A DNA stretch of 64,000 nucleotides from assembly GCA_964406095.1 (NCBI GenBank), contig CAYOQJ010000036.1, positions 67,178-131,177 on the forward strand. The letters are read 5' to 3'. Shown here one piece after another: positions 53,601-62,594 of the stretch. A program made the position numbers and the translations under genes. Below the pieces are notes generated by a model. It was given only the letters and a program-made list of their open reading frames with translations. It was not told where the DNA came from and did not search any database. The first letter of the stretch is position 1. Each line of letters begins with the position of its first letter. This stretch comes from M55B167 sp964406095 (GTDB lineage Bacteria > Verrucomicrobiota > Kiritimatiellia > RFP12 > UBA1067).

Positions 53601-54225
53601 GTCCGTTCATATCGATGTCAGTTTCAATTCCATCCGTCGCGGTCAAACCGCCGATCAGCGCATCGCCTTGCAATGACAGCTCAGCACTCTCTGATCCGAT
53701 TACCACCATGCTGCGTCGCAACACCGTACCGTTGGTCAGAATCATTGTCCCCTCGTTCAACACTGTGCTTCCTGTATAATCATTCGTTCCGAAGATCATA
53801 AAAGCGCCGTCACCGCTTTTCAGCAATCCGTTGTCGGCCTGCGTAACAGGAGCGGATATTTTTAAAAGACCGTTGCTCACACAAATCTCACCACTCGAGA
53901 ATGCCGGAGCAGCCGAAGTATTGTTAAAGATCATTCCAGCGCCACTTTCAGCGGCCAAAAACCATTTCGCGTCCGCCGCACCGTCAAATAGCAGAGCGCC
54001 GATCGGTGTGTCATTGGTGATTACCACCGATTCACCGTTGTCGAGAGCGGTGAAATCCGCAAGATTGGTTGATCCCGGTACTATGCCGCTCTGCCAATTA
54101 GACGCATCTGCCCAATAACCGCCGGCAGAGCCGGACCACACACCGTTGTCAGCCCGCACGACATTCGCCGTACACAGACATAGTATGGCGATCAATCCAC
54201 TCAGTAACATTTGTTTCATTTTCAT
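50698..54225 (-). CDS. Secreted surface protein with three LamG domains and beta-helix repeats
   Basis: 1,175 residues with signal peptide KQMLLSGLIAILCLCTANVV. The N-terminus has WSGSAGGYWADASNW and autotransporter-type beta-helix repeats (GDGAFMIFGTNDYTGSTVL, GGSSYTGSTEVIEGTISL). Three LamG/concanavalin-like domains follow, starting at IVAWWRFEDA, PVAWYRFDDPNNLGRDS and PIARYSFDNASQPGQDS, the latter two with GNGYDL. Domains with YIDGVL and WHHFAV are typical of glycan-binding LamG. No membrane anchor or sorting signal was seen at the C-terminus. It probably binds polysaccharide outside the cell. ATG 54225 has AGGAGGT 5 nt upstream. Confidence 0.85.
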   Translation of the reverse strand: MKMKQMLLSGLIAILCLCTANVVRADNGVWSGSAGGYWADASNWQSGIVPGSTNLADFTALDNGESVVITNDTPIGALLFDGAADAKWFLAAESGAGMIFNNTSAAPAFSSGEICVSNGLLKISAPVTQADNGLLKSGDGAFMIFGTNDYTGSTVLNEGTMILTNGTVLRRSMVVIGSESAELSLQGDALIGGLTATDGIETDIDMNGHELLIGGSREGVDWTGTLNGTGVLSMVRGETLTLMNPQECDMQARLENGVLEMGRHQGRIVAWWRFEDAQKIGEDSGPLSNDLVPEGTPSQWQVQDAERGAVLALDNGAYLRGVGAEKKIEGIPTNNMPFTIAFWFKPAADIPLNAVLFGWGQYYGRYACNGMRFDDPSSAAPFLYTNWKNNRYVPFAGNLMDGGWHHFAVIYTGGRYMFYIDGVLSWESFVGGIINVEPDNFTLGKGWSDDLYKGLIDDFVIADYAMSASQLAAVRVDSQTPDLLGFNNMLPEDTMVEVGFNGRLRLFGEQSVATLAGAGAAGAIELDDDAVFAVQGTGFPTSTVFYSSICGNGRFEKRGADYDLTLAGGSSYTGSTEVIEGTISLNDADYPAPVAWYRFDDPNNLGRDSSGNGYDLDAVNSPAYSATGLLGGAAKFESVDQDRLRYPTGVPATMPVGNSSYTFAAWCNPDIGNYQGAVLHWGNPTTKSGESCICRFNTTTNILVSNIGNNLIVDAGVDLFDDAVSSGWHLIVSTYDGLTRTRKVYIDGVLKAMDTRSTDLNIASLLFQLGGTGYSTANYYDGLMDEVAIFDCVLSASQVQSLQSVLGIPAPIARYSFDNASQPGQDSSGNGYDLTAFENASVSPDARQGSALASGYLAWTNSVFPALMPMNNSAATFSMWLKPTWGADPQSAALFLGKTEHSACHVIRLTRTSDGRLGVRYTNAGVALESYDVDGFNFGTGVAGWHHVAAVYDPATSMRTLYIDGVAVNQDIYSRTLIVTQDYFYIGRMEQPADKRFGGNIDEVEIFDAPLTHRQVLAVMRFGADKLPVTTVLNVNSGASVNLNGESQSVAALSGGGGVDLGEGLFPGSLTVDGTGGLFSGSVTGEGGGFAAGAGSGGLTVTGDVILPTAGVVVVPDGFVSGHLTLLSADSILAPSGFDGWSVQGADESFEKKFIVDGGTLSLSVFPSGTVFIIQ

Positions 54226-54338
54226 AACCTCCTAATTTAAACACATGACCTCTGTCTTTTCCTATCTCGATTTTTGCTGAATGCAAACCAAATTTACATC
54301 AGTCGACAACATATTAGTCCTGGCTCTAAGAGCAGGGC

Positions 54339-55853
54339 TTATTTAACACTCGCCGCGTCGGTCAAGTGATACTCCATTGTTCTCGGATTTCCAGAACCAT
54401 CCTTGTAGCTCAAGCGATATTTACCCTTGAAACCGCGAAACTTCACAACCCCGTCTTGAGCGGCTTTAAGCGTAACGTGCGTCTTCCATTCATCATTAAT
54501 CAATTTATTCAAAGCGAAATAAGCTGGTTTAGGCTGCATATCACGGGTGAAAAGTCCGGAAACCAAAGGTTCGCCGGGAGCGCCGCAGTCATCAACAACA
54601 TTCCACCAGGTGATGCCCATCATCGGTTTGATACTGAACCAGACTCGATAGAGGTTACGGGTGATCACAGCTTGAATCGCGAAACCGCGCTCATCGCTGC
54701 CCGGCGAAGTAATTGTTATTTCACTCAGATGCAGCGGCAGACCGGCCTGAGCGAACATCGCCATGGTATCGCGGATTTGCTGCGGGGAATTGATCTTTTT
54801 CCCGACCGTTTTTCCGGCGGCGATGGCCAGACAATCCTGCAATTTAAAAAGGTGCATCTGTGAACCCATAATATCGATACGGCAACCGCGCGAGCGCAGA
54901 TCGTTAACTTGATCAACGTAATACTGTCCGGTCGCGTAATCGTTAATATTAAGAAGCACACTTTTTGGAAAAAGCTCATCAGCCATCCGCATGTAGCGGA
55001 AGGTATAGTCACCGGGCATCAAACCATAATTACTGCTGCAGACCGGTGAGTCGGGAATCATACGCCCCTGACCAAAATCTCGCGCGCTCTCATTGACCAC
55101 ATCCCAACTGTGCAGGCGACCTTTGTAATACGCAGCGATCTCACGCATACGTTTATCGAAAAGCCGTTCCTGCTCTTTAAGGTAGACAGGTGCCACTGCG
55201 GCAATCTCGTCGGGTGTCATTTTTTTCAACTTCGCCGCCCCAAGCGCCAGCAGCGCTTTTTTTTCATGCTCGGGACAGTATTGATCAAAGAGCCACTTAG
55301 GGTGTTGCCACTTACGGTTACCCCAGCAGATAGTATGACCAAGCATTCGAACGCCTTTGCTTTCACAAAACTCAACTACTGGATCGGTTGCCGGTCGCCG
55401 CCAATGAGGTTCATTCTTGGGATCCTTGCACGCATTCCAGTAGGCGGCTGTATCGCGATATTCACCTTTGAAACGCGGCTTACCCGGTTCCAACTCAAAC
55501 TTTTTCCAATAGAAAGCGATGGTTGCCGAATTGAAAAGCGTGCCGTAAAGCTCTTTGTATCTGCGGTTGTACTCATCCTTGCCGAGCTGGTCAAAATTAA
55601 AGATGTGCGCGCCAAAAACAAAGTCATGCGAAATCTGTTCGATTTTAACTTCGCAGCCCTCAAGCGCATCCGGCAGATTGATAACAGCATCCGCTTTGCG
55701 GTGCTGATCGATATCGCGATCAATTCGCGCCTGTTCCTCAGTATTCCAGATTTGCCAATAGGCATCGCTCATCACATCCGACTGTTCAAAGGCGCACGCT
55801 GTTATGCAACTTATCGTTATTAAACAGGCGACCGCTAAATTCACTCTCTTCAT
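54339..55853 (-). CDS. Secreted GH10 endo-1,4-beta-xylanase
   Basis: 504 residues with signal peptide. GH10 features: acid/base Glu in HSWDVVNESARDF, nucleophile Glu in LHLSEITI, and the conserved HTICWGNRKW. Cleaves internal xylan bonds outside the cell or in the periplasm. It heads the minus-strand cluster that continues through LamG protein, transporter and catabolic enzymes. Confidence 0.93.
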   Translation of the reverse strand: MKRVNLAVACLITISCITACAFEQSDVMSDAYWQIWNTEEQARIDRDIDQHRKADAVINLPDALEGCEVKIEQISHDFVFGAHIFNFDQLGKDEYNRRYKELYGTLFNSATIAFYWKKFELEPGKPRFKGEYRDTAAYWNACKDPKNEPHWRRPATDPVVEFCESKGVRMLGHTICWGNRKWQHPKWLFDQYCPEHEKKALLALGAAKLKKMTPDEIAAVAPVYLKEQERLFDKRMREIAAYYKGRLHSWDVVNESARDFGQGRMIPDSPVCSSNYGLMPGDYTFRYMRMADELFPKSVLLNINDYATGQYYVDQVNDLRSRGCRIDIMGSQMHLFKLQDCLAIAAGKTVGKKINSPQQIRDTMAMFAQAGLPLHLSEITITSPGSDERGFAIQAVITRNLYRVWFSIKPMMGITWWNVVDDCGAPGEPLVSGLFTRDMQPKPAYFALNKLINDEWKTHVTLKAAQDGVVKFRGFKGKYRLSYKDGSGNPRTMEYHLTDAASVK

Positions 55854-56259
55854 TGTTTTCCTCTCCTCTTATTTGGCCACATGACCACATATCTCTCTTC
55901 TTCACCTCTAACCACTAATCCCTCCAACTCCCTGACCACTACTTATCGCGCTTCCCCAGCTTTCCCCGCCCCTCTGTGTTACCTTGTGCTCCTTCTGCGA
56001 CCGCCATAGCCGGAGGCGACGGCTGGTTGTGGTTTCAAACTCTCTTTTTAAGCAGCGGGTGAGGTCACCCGCCCTACAGTTACCTCCGTGCATCCGTGAC
56101 CAACTTCCTACGTTCCACCTTTCACAACTCTTCCCCATGCCCCATGCTCCATGCCCTCTGCCCTCCACTTTCTTCCACACCCACACACACACTCACTCAC
56201 CTCCGTGTCACCGTGACTCTGTGTTAAAATCTCCCCACACACTCCCACACCCACATACC
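55854..56259. repeat. Intergenic gap with degenerate periodic repeats
   Basis: 406 bp with no gene. The plus strand is strongly pyrimidine-rich. Read on the minus strand there are period-9-to-10 runs: CACAGAGTCACGGTGACACG (56203-56223), GGTCACGGATGCACGGAGG (56083-56101) and AGCACAAGGTAACACAGAGG near 55973. A GTGAAAGGTGGAACGTAGG block (56106-56125) and a CATGGAGCATGGGGCATGGG block (56137-56156) also occur. It must hold the GH10 promoter, but none was assigned. Confidence 0.6.
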
Positions 56260-58890
56260 TTACTCTTCTCTCACCTCAATCTCATACCAGATCGTCTGAT
56301 ACTCCGGTGCTATCGCGACGCGGCAACCCGATCCGTTGGCGGCAACCGGAACATCCATTTTACGCTCGCCATTAGGATCAAGCGCGTAGCAGCGTGTGCG
56401 CTCCGATCCTGACGGCAGATCAATCACCGCTGTAATTCCCTCCAGCAGATACGGTGCGCCACCCCACTCAGAGTTCTTCGCACGGACGCGTCCTGAGTCA
56501 ACCGTTTCCAACTCCATACCGCTGTTGCCGGCCATGCCGGTCGCAGCCAGCAGAATGCGGGCACTTTCTCCGTTTTCGCCGAAACCGCTCTGTACCTCAC
56601 GGGAAACAAGCGAAATCGTCGCCCAATTCAGGCGTGAGGGAGCAATCTTCAGCAGCACATCACCAAGTGTGATATCCCGACCTTGCGGGAAACCTGTGAA
56701 CAATTTGGTGCCGGCGGTGTTCACAGTGAAATACGCGGCACCGGATTGCTCTCGGTTCCAACAAAGTTCACCGGTGTCGCTCAACATTATTTTAGACTCC
56801 GCAACTCCCTGGTTGACATCACTCGGGGCAGTGCCCGACCCGCCGCTCAAATCAATTCCCGTGCGATGTATCAACGTCAAAAATCTGTCAAACCCCGCAT
56901 CCTTAATGCCGATTCGCGTAGCACCCGATGTGACCAGGCGCTCAAAAAAGGATTCATAATCCGCCGCCGCGGCAATTTTGCGCTGTGATTCTCGCACATC
57001 GCCGCGCAGATAGATAGCGGCGCAGGCTGGCATGTGCGCCAGAACATCGCTGCGCTCGCTGATGCTGAAAAAGTAGGAGTTCCAGCCGGGGCTGTATTTT
57101 TTGCGGTGATGCCAGGTGTACTCGAATACTCCGTCCCAGCCCTGCAGCGCGCCATACGCCCGCAGCATCGGCTGACCCTCCGCACCGTAGCAGTTGGGAA
57201 ACGGATGGTTGTATTCACTGACTGTAAAAGGTTTACCGAAAATACGCTGCGAAGCAAAAGTCTGCATCAAACTCATTGAATTCACCATTGAACTGTTGCC
57301 TATCGTCCAATGTGTGCCAACCTTGGGATGACACCAATATGCGTGTGTATCAATATAATCCAATTCAGCCTGCAAAAATGGGGTGCTATATCCCAACTGC
57401 GTTCCAGAAACAGGCGCAATCGCTTTGAGTTCATGCTTAACATAATCGTCTATCTCGCGCCAATACGCCCGCCCGGTGTCGGTCAAAAACCGATAAAAAT
57501 CGCGTTTGACCGCTACTGCTGCAAAGCCTTTGGATTTCAACGGAAGAACCGTGCCCTCTTCAATGTTCTGATCAGAAGTCAGTTCGCTTTCAGCGCCGCT
57601 TTGAAGGGACAAATCATCCAGCTCATAAACCCCCGGTTTAAAACGGGTCAATTGAAATTGCGCGTTCTTGCAGTCATCCGCTGCGACGAAAGAGGCATTC
57701 AGCGTTGTCCATTGAGGGTCGACTTTGATTCTGCGTAGCAATCCCATTGAACGCCAGCCGCCCCGTGTAACCGCGACCGCCGTGCCCAATTCAACACTAT
57801 TCCGGGCATTCAAACGCCGGATCCTGAATGAAATTGTGTAAGGCTCGCCCTTCTTAAGCCTAATACCGTTGCGATACAATTTCGGGAAATACTCTTTGCC
57901 CTCGCTCTCAACCGTAATCCTCAGCACGCCATTATCTGCAGCAGCCGCCGCTTTGCCCGATCCAAGATCGAACGACCATAATCCGCCGTCCGCCTTGACC
58001 GCCTGATCAAAATCGCCTTCAACAATCTGCTCATTGCCCAGCGGAGTCGGCTTCCAGTTCCAAGCCTCGCGCATTGCTGCGGTGGCGCCATATTTTTTCT
58101 TCAACCAGTTATTCCATAAAACACGAAACTCAGTGGCGTAAGATTCCGGCAGATTGTCGAGGCGTCCGCTTAAATACTGACGAAACAACCCGTTCTCGTT
58201 GTTGATCTCGATCATCGCCACACTCGGCTCATGCGTGTATGCCAATCCAGTATAAGGATTAACCCGCGTCAACAACTCTTTTGCGAACTCCTTTTCGGCG
58301 ACGATCATGCGCGATGAAATAAAACTGCGTCCCTTGGGAAAGCGGGCGACATGCAGATTCATGTTGACGTAGATGCCGCGTTTTTTCAGAGCGGCGATTA
58401 AATAATCCTGACGGTCAACAGACTCTTGATCAAAAGGAATTCTAATCGTCGGATCGGCGGAAAATGCCTTGGGCAGATTTTTACCGTTGCCATAAATACC
58501 CCGCTGATGATCCTCCCGGAAGTTACCATACCGAGAATCAAAGTAGTGCAGACGCACACAGTTGATGCCGAAACGCGCCAACCGATCAGCCAGACGGTCG
58601 GCATCGGCATGTGTTGGAAAATTTGCCGGGCCGGTCAGATTTGTCGCATTGAATTTTATCGGGCCCCTATCGGTTGCGAAACGTCCGTTTTCAACACGCA
58701 CAAAACCATGTTTTCCGGCTGGCGCATCGAGCAGATGCGCCATGCTGGTCACATTTTCAGTTGCTTCATGTGATATGACAAAGGGGAAAAGCGGTGCGAA
58801 ATCGGCCTGTGCCGCCATACTTTTAGAGGTTGTGAGAAATGCCGAAATTGTCGACACAAGTAACAGGTATTTGAACACGGTAAATCTCAT
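56260..58890 (-). CDS. Secreted clan-A glycoside hydrolase (GH5-like) with carbohydrate-binding module
   Basis: 876 residues with signal peptide (FKYLLLVSTISAFLTTSKSMA). TIM-barrel catalytic pattern with CVRLHYFDSRYGNF, acid/base Glu in AMIEINNENGLFRQ and nucleophile Glu in FTVSEYNHPFPNCYG; an inserted CBM-like jelly roll (YTISFRIRRLNARNSVELG, YELDDLSLQSG) lies in between. Family 5 is the best guess for the catalytic domain, but clan-A families share these motifs. It is divergent from the XylR-like regulator and upstream of GH10. Confidence 0.8.
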   Translation of the reverse strand: MRFTVFKYLLLVSTISAFLTTSKSMAAQADFAPLFPFVISHEATENVTSMAHLLDAPAGKHGFVRVENGRFATDRGPIKFNATNLTGPANFPTHADADRLADRLARFGINCVRLHYFDSRYGNFREDHQRGIYGNGKNLPKAFSADPTIRIPFDQESVDRQDYLIAALKKRGIYVNMNLHVARFPKGRSFISSRMIVAEKEFAKELLTRVNPYTGLAYTHEPSVAMIEINNENGLFRQYLSGRLDNLPESYATEFRVLWNNWLKKKYGATAAMREAWNWKPTPLGNEQIVEGDFDQAVKADGGLWSFDLGSGKAAAAADNGVLRITVESEGKEYFPKLYRNGIRLKKGEPYTISFRIRRLNARNSVELGTAVAVTRGGWRSMGLLRRIKVDPQWTTLNASFVAADDCKNAQFQLTRFKPGVYELDDLSLQSGAESELTSDQNIEEGTVLPLKSKGFAAVAVKRDFYRFLTDTGRAYWREIDDYVKHELKAIAPVSGTQLGYSTPFLQAELDYIDTHAYWCHPKVGTHWTIGNSSMVNSMSLMQTFASQRIFGKPFTVSEYNHPFPNCYGAEGQPMLRAYGALQGWDGVFEYTWHHRKKYSPGWNSYFFSISERSDVLAHMPACAAIYLRGDVRESQRKIAAAADYESFFERLVTSGATRIGIKDAGFDRFLTLIHRTGIDLSGGSGTAPSDVNQGVAESKIMLSDTGELCWNREQSGAAYFTVNTAGTKLFTGFPQGRDITLGDVLLKIAPSRLNWATISLVSREVQSGFGENGESARILLAATGMAGNSGMELETVDSGRVRAKNSEWGGAPYLLEGITAVIDLPSGSERTRCYALDPNGERKMDVPVAANGSGCRVAIAPEYQTIWYEIEVREE

Positions 58891-59084
58891 AATAAATTTT
58901 CCTCGAATTGCAATTTGTTTTAAGCGTAACCTGAAGTGACAAATAATAATAGGGAAGTTTACGCAAAATTTTTTATCTCATTTGCGCAAAAAGGTATTGA
59001 TCTGCCCCATGGATTATGCCATGATTGAAGCAATGATGTGTTTTATTAGAAACCTAAGTCACGCTAGAATCCGAGGTTATTGAG

Positions 59085-60284
59085 ATGTCACCATCAAACC
59101 GCAAAACACCGCAGGTGGCTGTACTGCTGCCATCTTCGGTCAAGGTCTGCCGCGACATGCGTCGTGGCATTCTGCGTTATGTGCATCGACATGGTCCCTG
59201 GGGGCTGCATATCCTCGAAGGGCGCGACGGTGAGCAGAAGCTCTTTCATATGAAGGAGTGGGGCTGTACCGGTATTATTGGCAGACCAGACAGTGTTGGA
59301 ATGCAGAGAATGGTGCAAAACGCACATGTTCCTGTTATTTTGATGGAAGACCCCAAGGGTGAATTTTTAAACAAAGCTCATCCGCTTCACCGATATTCGA
59401 TTGTGCAGAGCGACACGGAGTCCATTGGTCAACTGGCCGCTGAATATTTCATGAAAAACAGCTTTCAAAACTTCGCCTTTGTCGGAGAAATCAACAATTT
59501 ATGGTGGTCGGTCAAACGCGGCAAGGCATTCGCGCAACGACTTACCGATTGTGGTCATCATTGTCACATATATGCCGGTCTGCCTGAAGCTGGACAGCGG
59601 GATGCCGGCATCGAGCGTGAGCACCTATGCGAATGGTTGAGCAACCTACCGAAGCCTATCGCGCTGTTGGCGGCAATGGATAACCGCGCTCGTCAAGTTA
59701 TCGATGCCTGCAACTGGTCGGATATCGCGGTGCCCCATGAAATTGCGGTACTCGGAGTCGATAACGACATTGATCTTTGTGAAAACGCCAATCCCTCCAT
59801 GTCAAGCATTCTGCTGAACGCCGAAAGCGTCAGTTACGAAGCAGCCACTCATCTTGATCAGATGATGAAACACAATATCAGGGAACGTCACGTCTTCATT
59901 TACGGACCTTCACATGTAGTCTCACGCAATTCAACCGCGCATGTCAATTTAAACAACCCTCTTGTTAGCAATGCGCTTAACTATATCCGAACCAATGCCT
60001 GCTCAGCCATCAGTGTCAGTGATGTCGTCCGCCATGTTCGAGCTTCACGTCGTCTAACGGAGCTACGGTTCCGGGAAGCGTTGGGTCACACGATTTTGGA
60101 TGAAATTCGCAAAGTGCGGCTGGAAAATGTCTGCTCGCTGCTGAAAGAGAGTGATCTGTCAATCGGCGAAATTACCACGCGATGCGGATTTGAATCCAAC
60201 AGTTACCTCGGAGTTCTTTTCCGTCGCACCTATGATTGCACAATGCGTGACTACCGCACACGCACCTGCGCATCGGCAAAATAA
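59085..60284 (+). CDS. XylR-type AraC transcriptional regulator
   Basis: 399 residues. N-terminal periplasmic-binding-protein-like ligand domain (VAVLLPSSVKVCRDMRRGI, GCTGIIGRPDSV, VPVILMED, AVLGVDNDIDLCENANPSMS) and C-terminal AraC helix-turn-helix pair (AISVSDVVRHVRASRRLTEL, then LSIGEITTRCGFESNSYLGV). This matches XylR, which responds to xylose in E. coli. It is divergent from the GH5-like gene and likely controls the xylan cluster. ATG 59085 has GAGG upstream. Confidence 0.9.
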   Translation: MSPSNRKTPQVAVLLPSSVKVCRDMRRGILRYVHRHGPWGLHILEGRDGEQKLFHMKEWGCTGIIGRPDSVGMQRMVQNAHVPVILMEDPKGEFLNKAHPLHRYSIVQSDTESIGQLAAEYFMKNSFQNFAFVGEINNLWWSVKRGKAFAQRLTDCGHHCHIYAGLPEAGQRDAGIEREHLCEWLSNLPKPIALLAAMDNRARQVIDACNWSDIAVPHEIAVLGVDNDIDLCENANPSMSSILLNAESVSYEAATHLDQMMKHNIRERHVFIYGPSHVVSRNSTAHVNLNNPLVSNALNYIRTNACSAISVSDVVRHVRASRRLTELRFREALGHTILDEIRKVRLENVCSLLKESDLSIGEITTRCGFESNSYLGVLFRRTYDCTMRDYRTRTCASAK

Positions 60285-60434
60285 ATATCCCCGTCACACG
60301 GAGCCAGTGTGTGTGAAAGCGAACGCTTACCGGTCGCACGGCTGCTTCGAGGTTTATCGAAGGCAAACCACTTTTGTGTGCCCGATGATACCCGTGCTTG
60401 CCTGAAATGGTCAATCCAGCTAAAATACGGAGGT

Positions 60435-61724
60435 ATGGGAGATTTATGGATTAAAAATGTCAGAGTTATCGATCCTGCCGTCGGGCGGGATGAGGTAGCT
60501 TCGCTTATCATACGTCGGGGAGTTATCCAGCCGCATGGCTCGCCGGTTGCGGGATTGCGGGAGATAGATGGCGACGGTTTGATCGCCGCTCCCGGATTCT
60601 GGGATGTGCATGTGCACTTCCGTGATCCCGGCAATTCACTGGCCGAAACGCAACTCTCTGGGGCCATGGCGGCGGCCTCGGGTGGCTTCACGCATGTGGT
60701 AACAATGCCGAACACCGTACCGGCAGTGGATTCACCCGAACAGCTCCGACGGCAGATCGATGAGTTGCTGCCGGTACGCATTCTGCCGTCGGCTTGTATT
60801 TCAGCTCAGCGCGGCGGGTATAAACTAGCCAACCTGACGGGACTGATCAACGCCGGCGCCGTAGCCTTGACCGACGATGGAGCCATGCTGGCGGATGATG
60901 ATCTGATGCGCGAGGCTATGCGGCAAGCCAACGCGCTGAATTCGCTGATAATGGAACATGCGGTAATGCCATCTCTGGCAAACAGAGGCATTATCCGTGA
61001 TTGTCCTCTGGCTCACCGTTATAATCTGCCGATATTTCCCCCTGAGGCCGAGATTGAAGCGGTGCGCCGCGACATCGCACTTTGTCGTGAAACCGGATGC
61101 CGCCTGCACATACAGCATATCTCCTGCGGCGAATCGGTTGAGCTTATCCGCCGGGCGCGTCGCGAGGGGTTGGCGGTAACCGGTGAGGCTTCTCCTCATC
61201 ACATTGCCATCGCGGCAGAGGAGATCACTACCGATAACGGTAATTTCCGCATGAATCCGCCGCTGGGCAACCATAAGGATGTGCGTGCCATCCGTGACGG
61301 CATACTGGATGGCACCATCACAGTTTTGGCGACCGATCATGCTCCGCACACCGTAGAGACAAAATCGTATGGCTTTTTAAATGCGGCTTTCGGTGTTATT
61401 GGCCTTGAAACCGCAATCGGTGTTTCCTGGAAGATCATGGTGGAGCAGGAGCGGATGGATATCTCCCGCTGGGTGGAGTGCTGGAGCACAGCTCCCGCGC
61501 GGTTGCTCAATCAACCCGTACCATCACTGGTCGCCGGTCGCCGTGCTGACCTGGTGCTGATTGATCCGCAGAGCGAGTGGAGTGTGAACCCGGATGAATT
61601 CAAATCACTTTCGCGCAACACGCCATTCGGTGGATGGCGTTTGAAGGCCCGTGCGCTGCTGACAATCTGTGATGGGCGTCAGACACATTGCGCGCTACGT
61701 AATACGGGTAGGACAAGATCATGA
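60435..61724 (+). CDS. pyrC: Dihydroorotase
   Basis: 429 residues. Metal-binding DVHVHFRDPG (His59, His61), EHAV, LHIQHIS and TDHAPH are the amidohydrolase ligands; ALTDDG matches the class I form in which an Asp replaces the bridging carboxylated lysine. Cyclises carbamoyl aspartate in pyrimidine synthesis. ATG 60435 begins the family N-terminus GDLWIKNVRVIDP, but its GGAGG is only 1 nt upstream, too close for good initiation, so initiation may be weak or the true start may differ. A longer in-frame start at 60309 exists. It overlaps pnp by ATGA. Confidence 0.9.
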   Translation: MGDLWIKNVRVIDPAVGRDEVASLIIRRGVIQPHGSPVAGLREIDGDGLIAAPGFWDVHVHFRDPGNSLAETQLSGAMAAASGGFTHVVTMPNTVPAVDSPEQLRRQIDELLPVRILPSACISAQRGGYKLANLTGLINAGAVALTDDGAMLADDDLMREAMRQANALNSLIMEHAVMPSLANRGIIRDCPLAHRYNLPIFPPEAEIEAVRRDIALCRETGCRLHIQHISCGESVELIRRARREGLAVTGEASPHHIAIAAEEITTDNGNFRMNPPLGNHKDVRAIRDGILDGTITVLATDHAPHTVETKSYGFLNAAFGVIGLETAIGVSWKIMVEQERMDISRWVECWSTAPARLLNQPVPSLVAGRRADLVLIDPQSEWSVNPDEFKSLSRNTPFGGWRLKARALLTICDGRQTHCALRNTGRTRS

Positions 61725-62554
61725 TTGATACTGAAATTTTCAAGTTGGCCATGCAATCCCTGCCTGGAACCGTATTGGAACGTGTACCGGAGTGCGGTTT
61801 CATCCTCGGTTCAGGTTGGAGCGAGGTACTGGAAACTGATCGGGAGATTTTACGTCTTTCTTACGCTGAGATTGCCGGTTTGGGAGCCGGCAAGGTACGC
61901 GGACACGCTGGTGAAATGTTGCTATTTGAGCGCCATAACCGGTTGATCTGCGCCTTCATGGGCCGTCGTCACTGGTACGAGGGATGCGGGTGGGAACCGG
62001 TTGTTCTGCCGGTTGAGATAATGCGTCGCATGGGAGTCACCACTCTACTGATAACCAATGCTTCCGGAGGGATCAATCCCGCGCTCACTCCGGGTCAGCT
62101 TGTGATCATAGGTGATCACATCAACACCTGTGGTATCAACCCTTTGATCGGTGAAGTCGTTAACGGCTGGGGAGTCCGTTTTCCTGATCAATCGAATGTT
62201 TATGACAAAAATCTCAGCGCATTACTGCGCAGGTCGGCGACGATGTGCGGTGCCACTGTGACTGATGGCATTTATGCATTCACTAGCGGTCCGGTTTACG
62301 AGACTCCGGCGGAGATTCGAGCTTATGCCGGCATGGGTGCGGATATTGTTGGCATGTCAACTGTACCGGAAGCGACAGTTGCGGCAGCTGCGGGCATCAG
62401 GCTGGCCGCTCTGAGCTGTGTAACGAACATGGCAGCGGGAATTAGCGGGCCTAAACTCTCGCATGAAGAGGTGATCGAACAGGCACACAGAAATACACCG
62501 GTCATGTCGGCGATTGTCGACTCTTTCATCGATAATCTTCCTGCCACACTCTGA
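61721..62554 (+). CDS. Purine nucleoside phosphorylase
   Basis: 277 residues of the trimeric PNP/MTAP family. FILGSGWSEVLE, GRRHWYEG, NASGGINP, TSGPVYETPAEIRAYAGMGA and VTNMAAGIS are diagnostic of inosine/guanosine phosphorylases. Cleaves purine nucleosides with phosphate for salvage. It overlaps the dihydroorotase stop by 4 nt (ATGA), so translation is coupled. This joins purine salvage to pyrimidine synthesis on one transcript. Confidence 0.92.
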   Translation: MIDTEIFKLAMQSLPGTVLERVPECGFILGSGWSEVLETDREILRLSYAEIAGLGAGKVRGHAGEMLLFERHNRLICAFMGRRHWYEGCGWEPVVLPVEIMRRMGVTTLLITNASGGINPALTPGQLVIIGDHINTCGINPLIGEVVNGWGVRFPDQSNVYDKNLSALLRRSATMCGATVTDGIYAFTSGPVYETPAEIRAYAGMGADIVGMSTVPEATVAAAAGIRLAALSCVTNMAAGISGPKLSHEEVIEQAHRNTPVMSAIVDSFIDNLPATL

Positions 62555-62594
62555 GCAAACATTTTGACGAAAATCTAAAGATAGCGCTTTTCTG

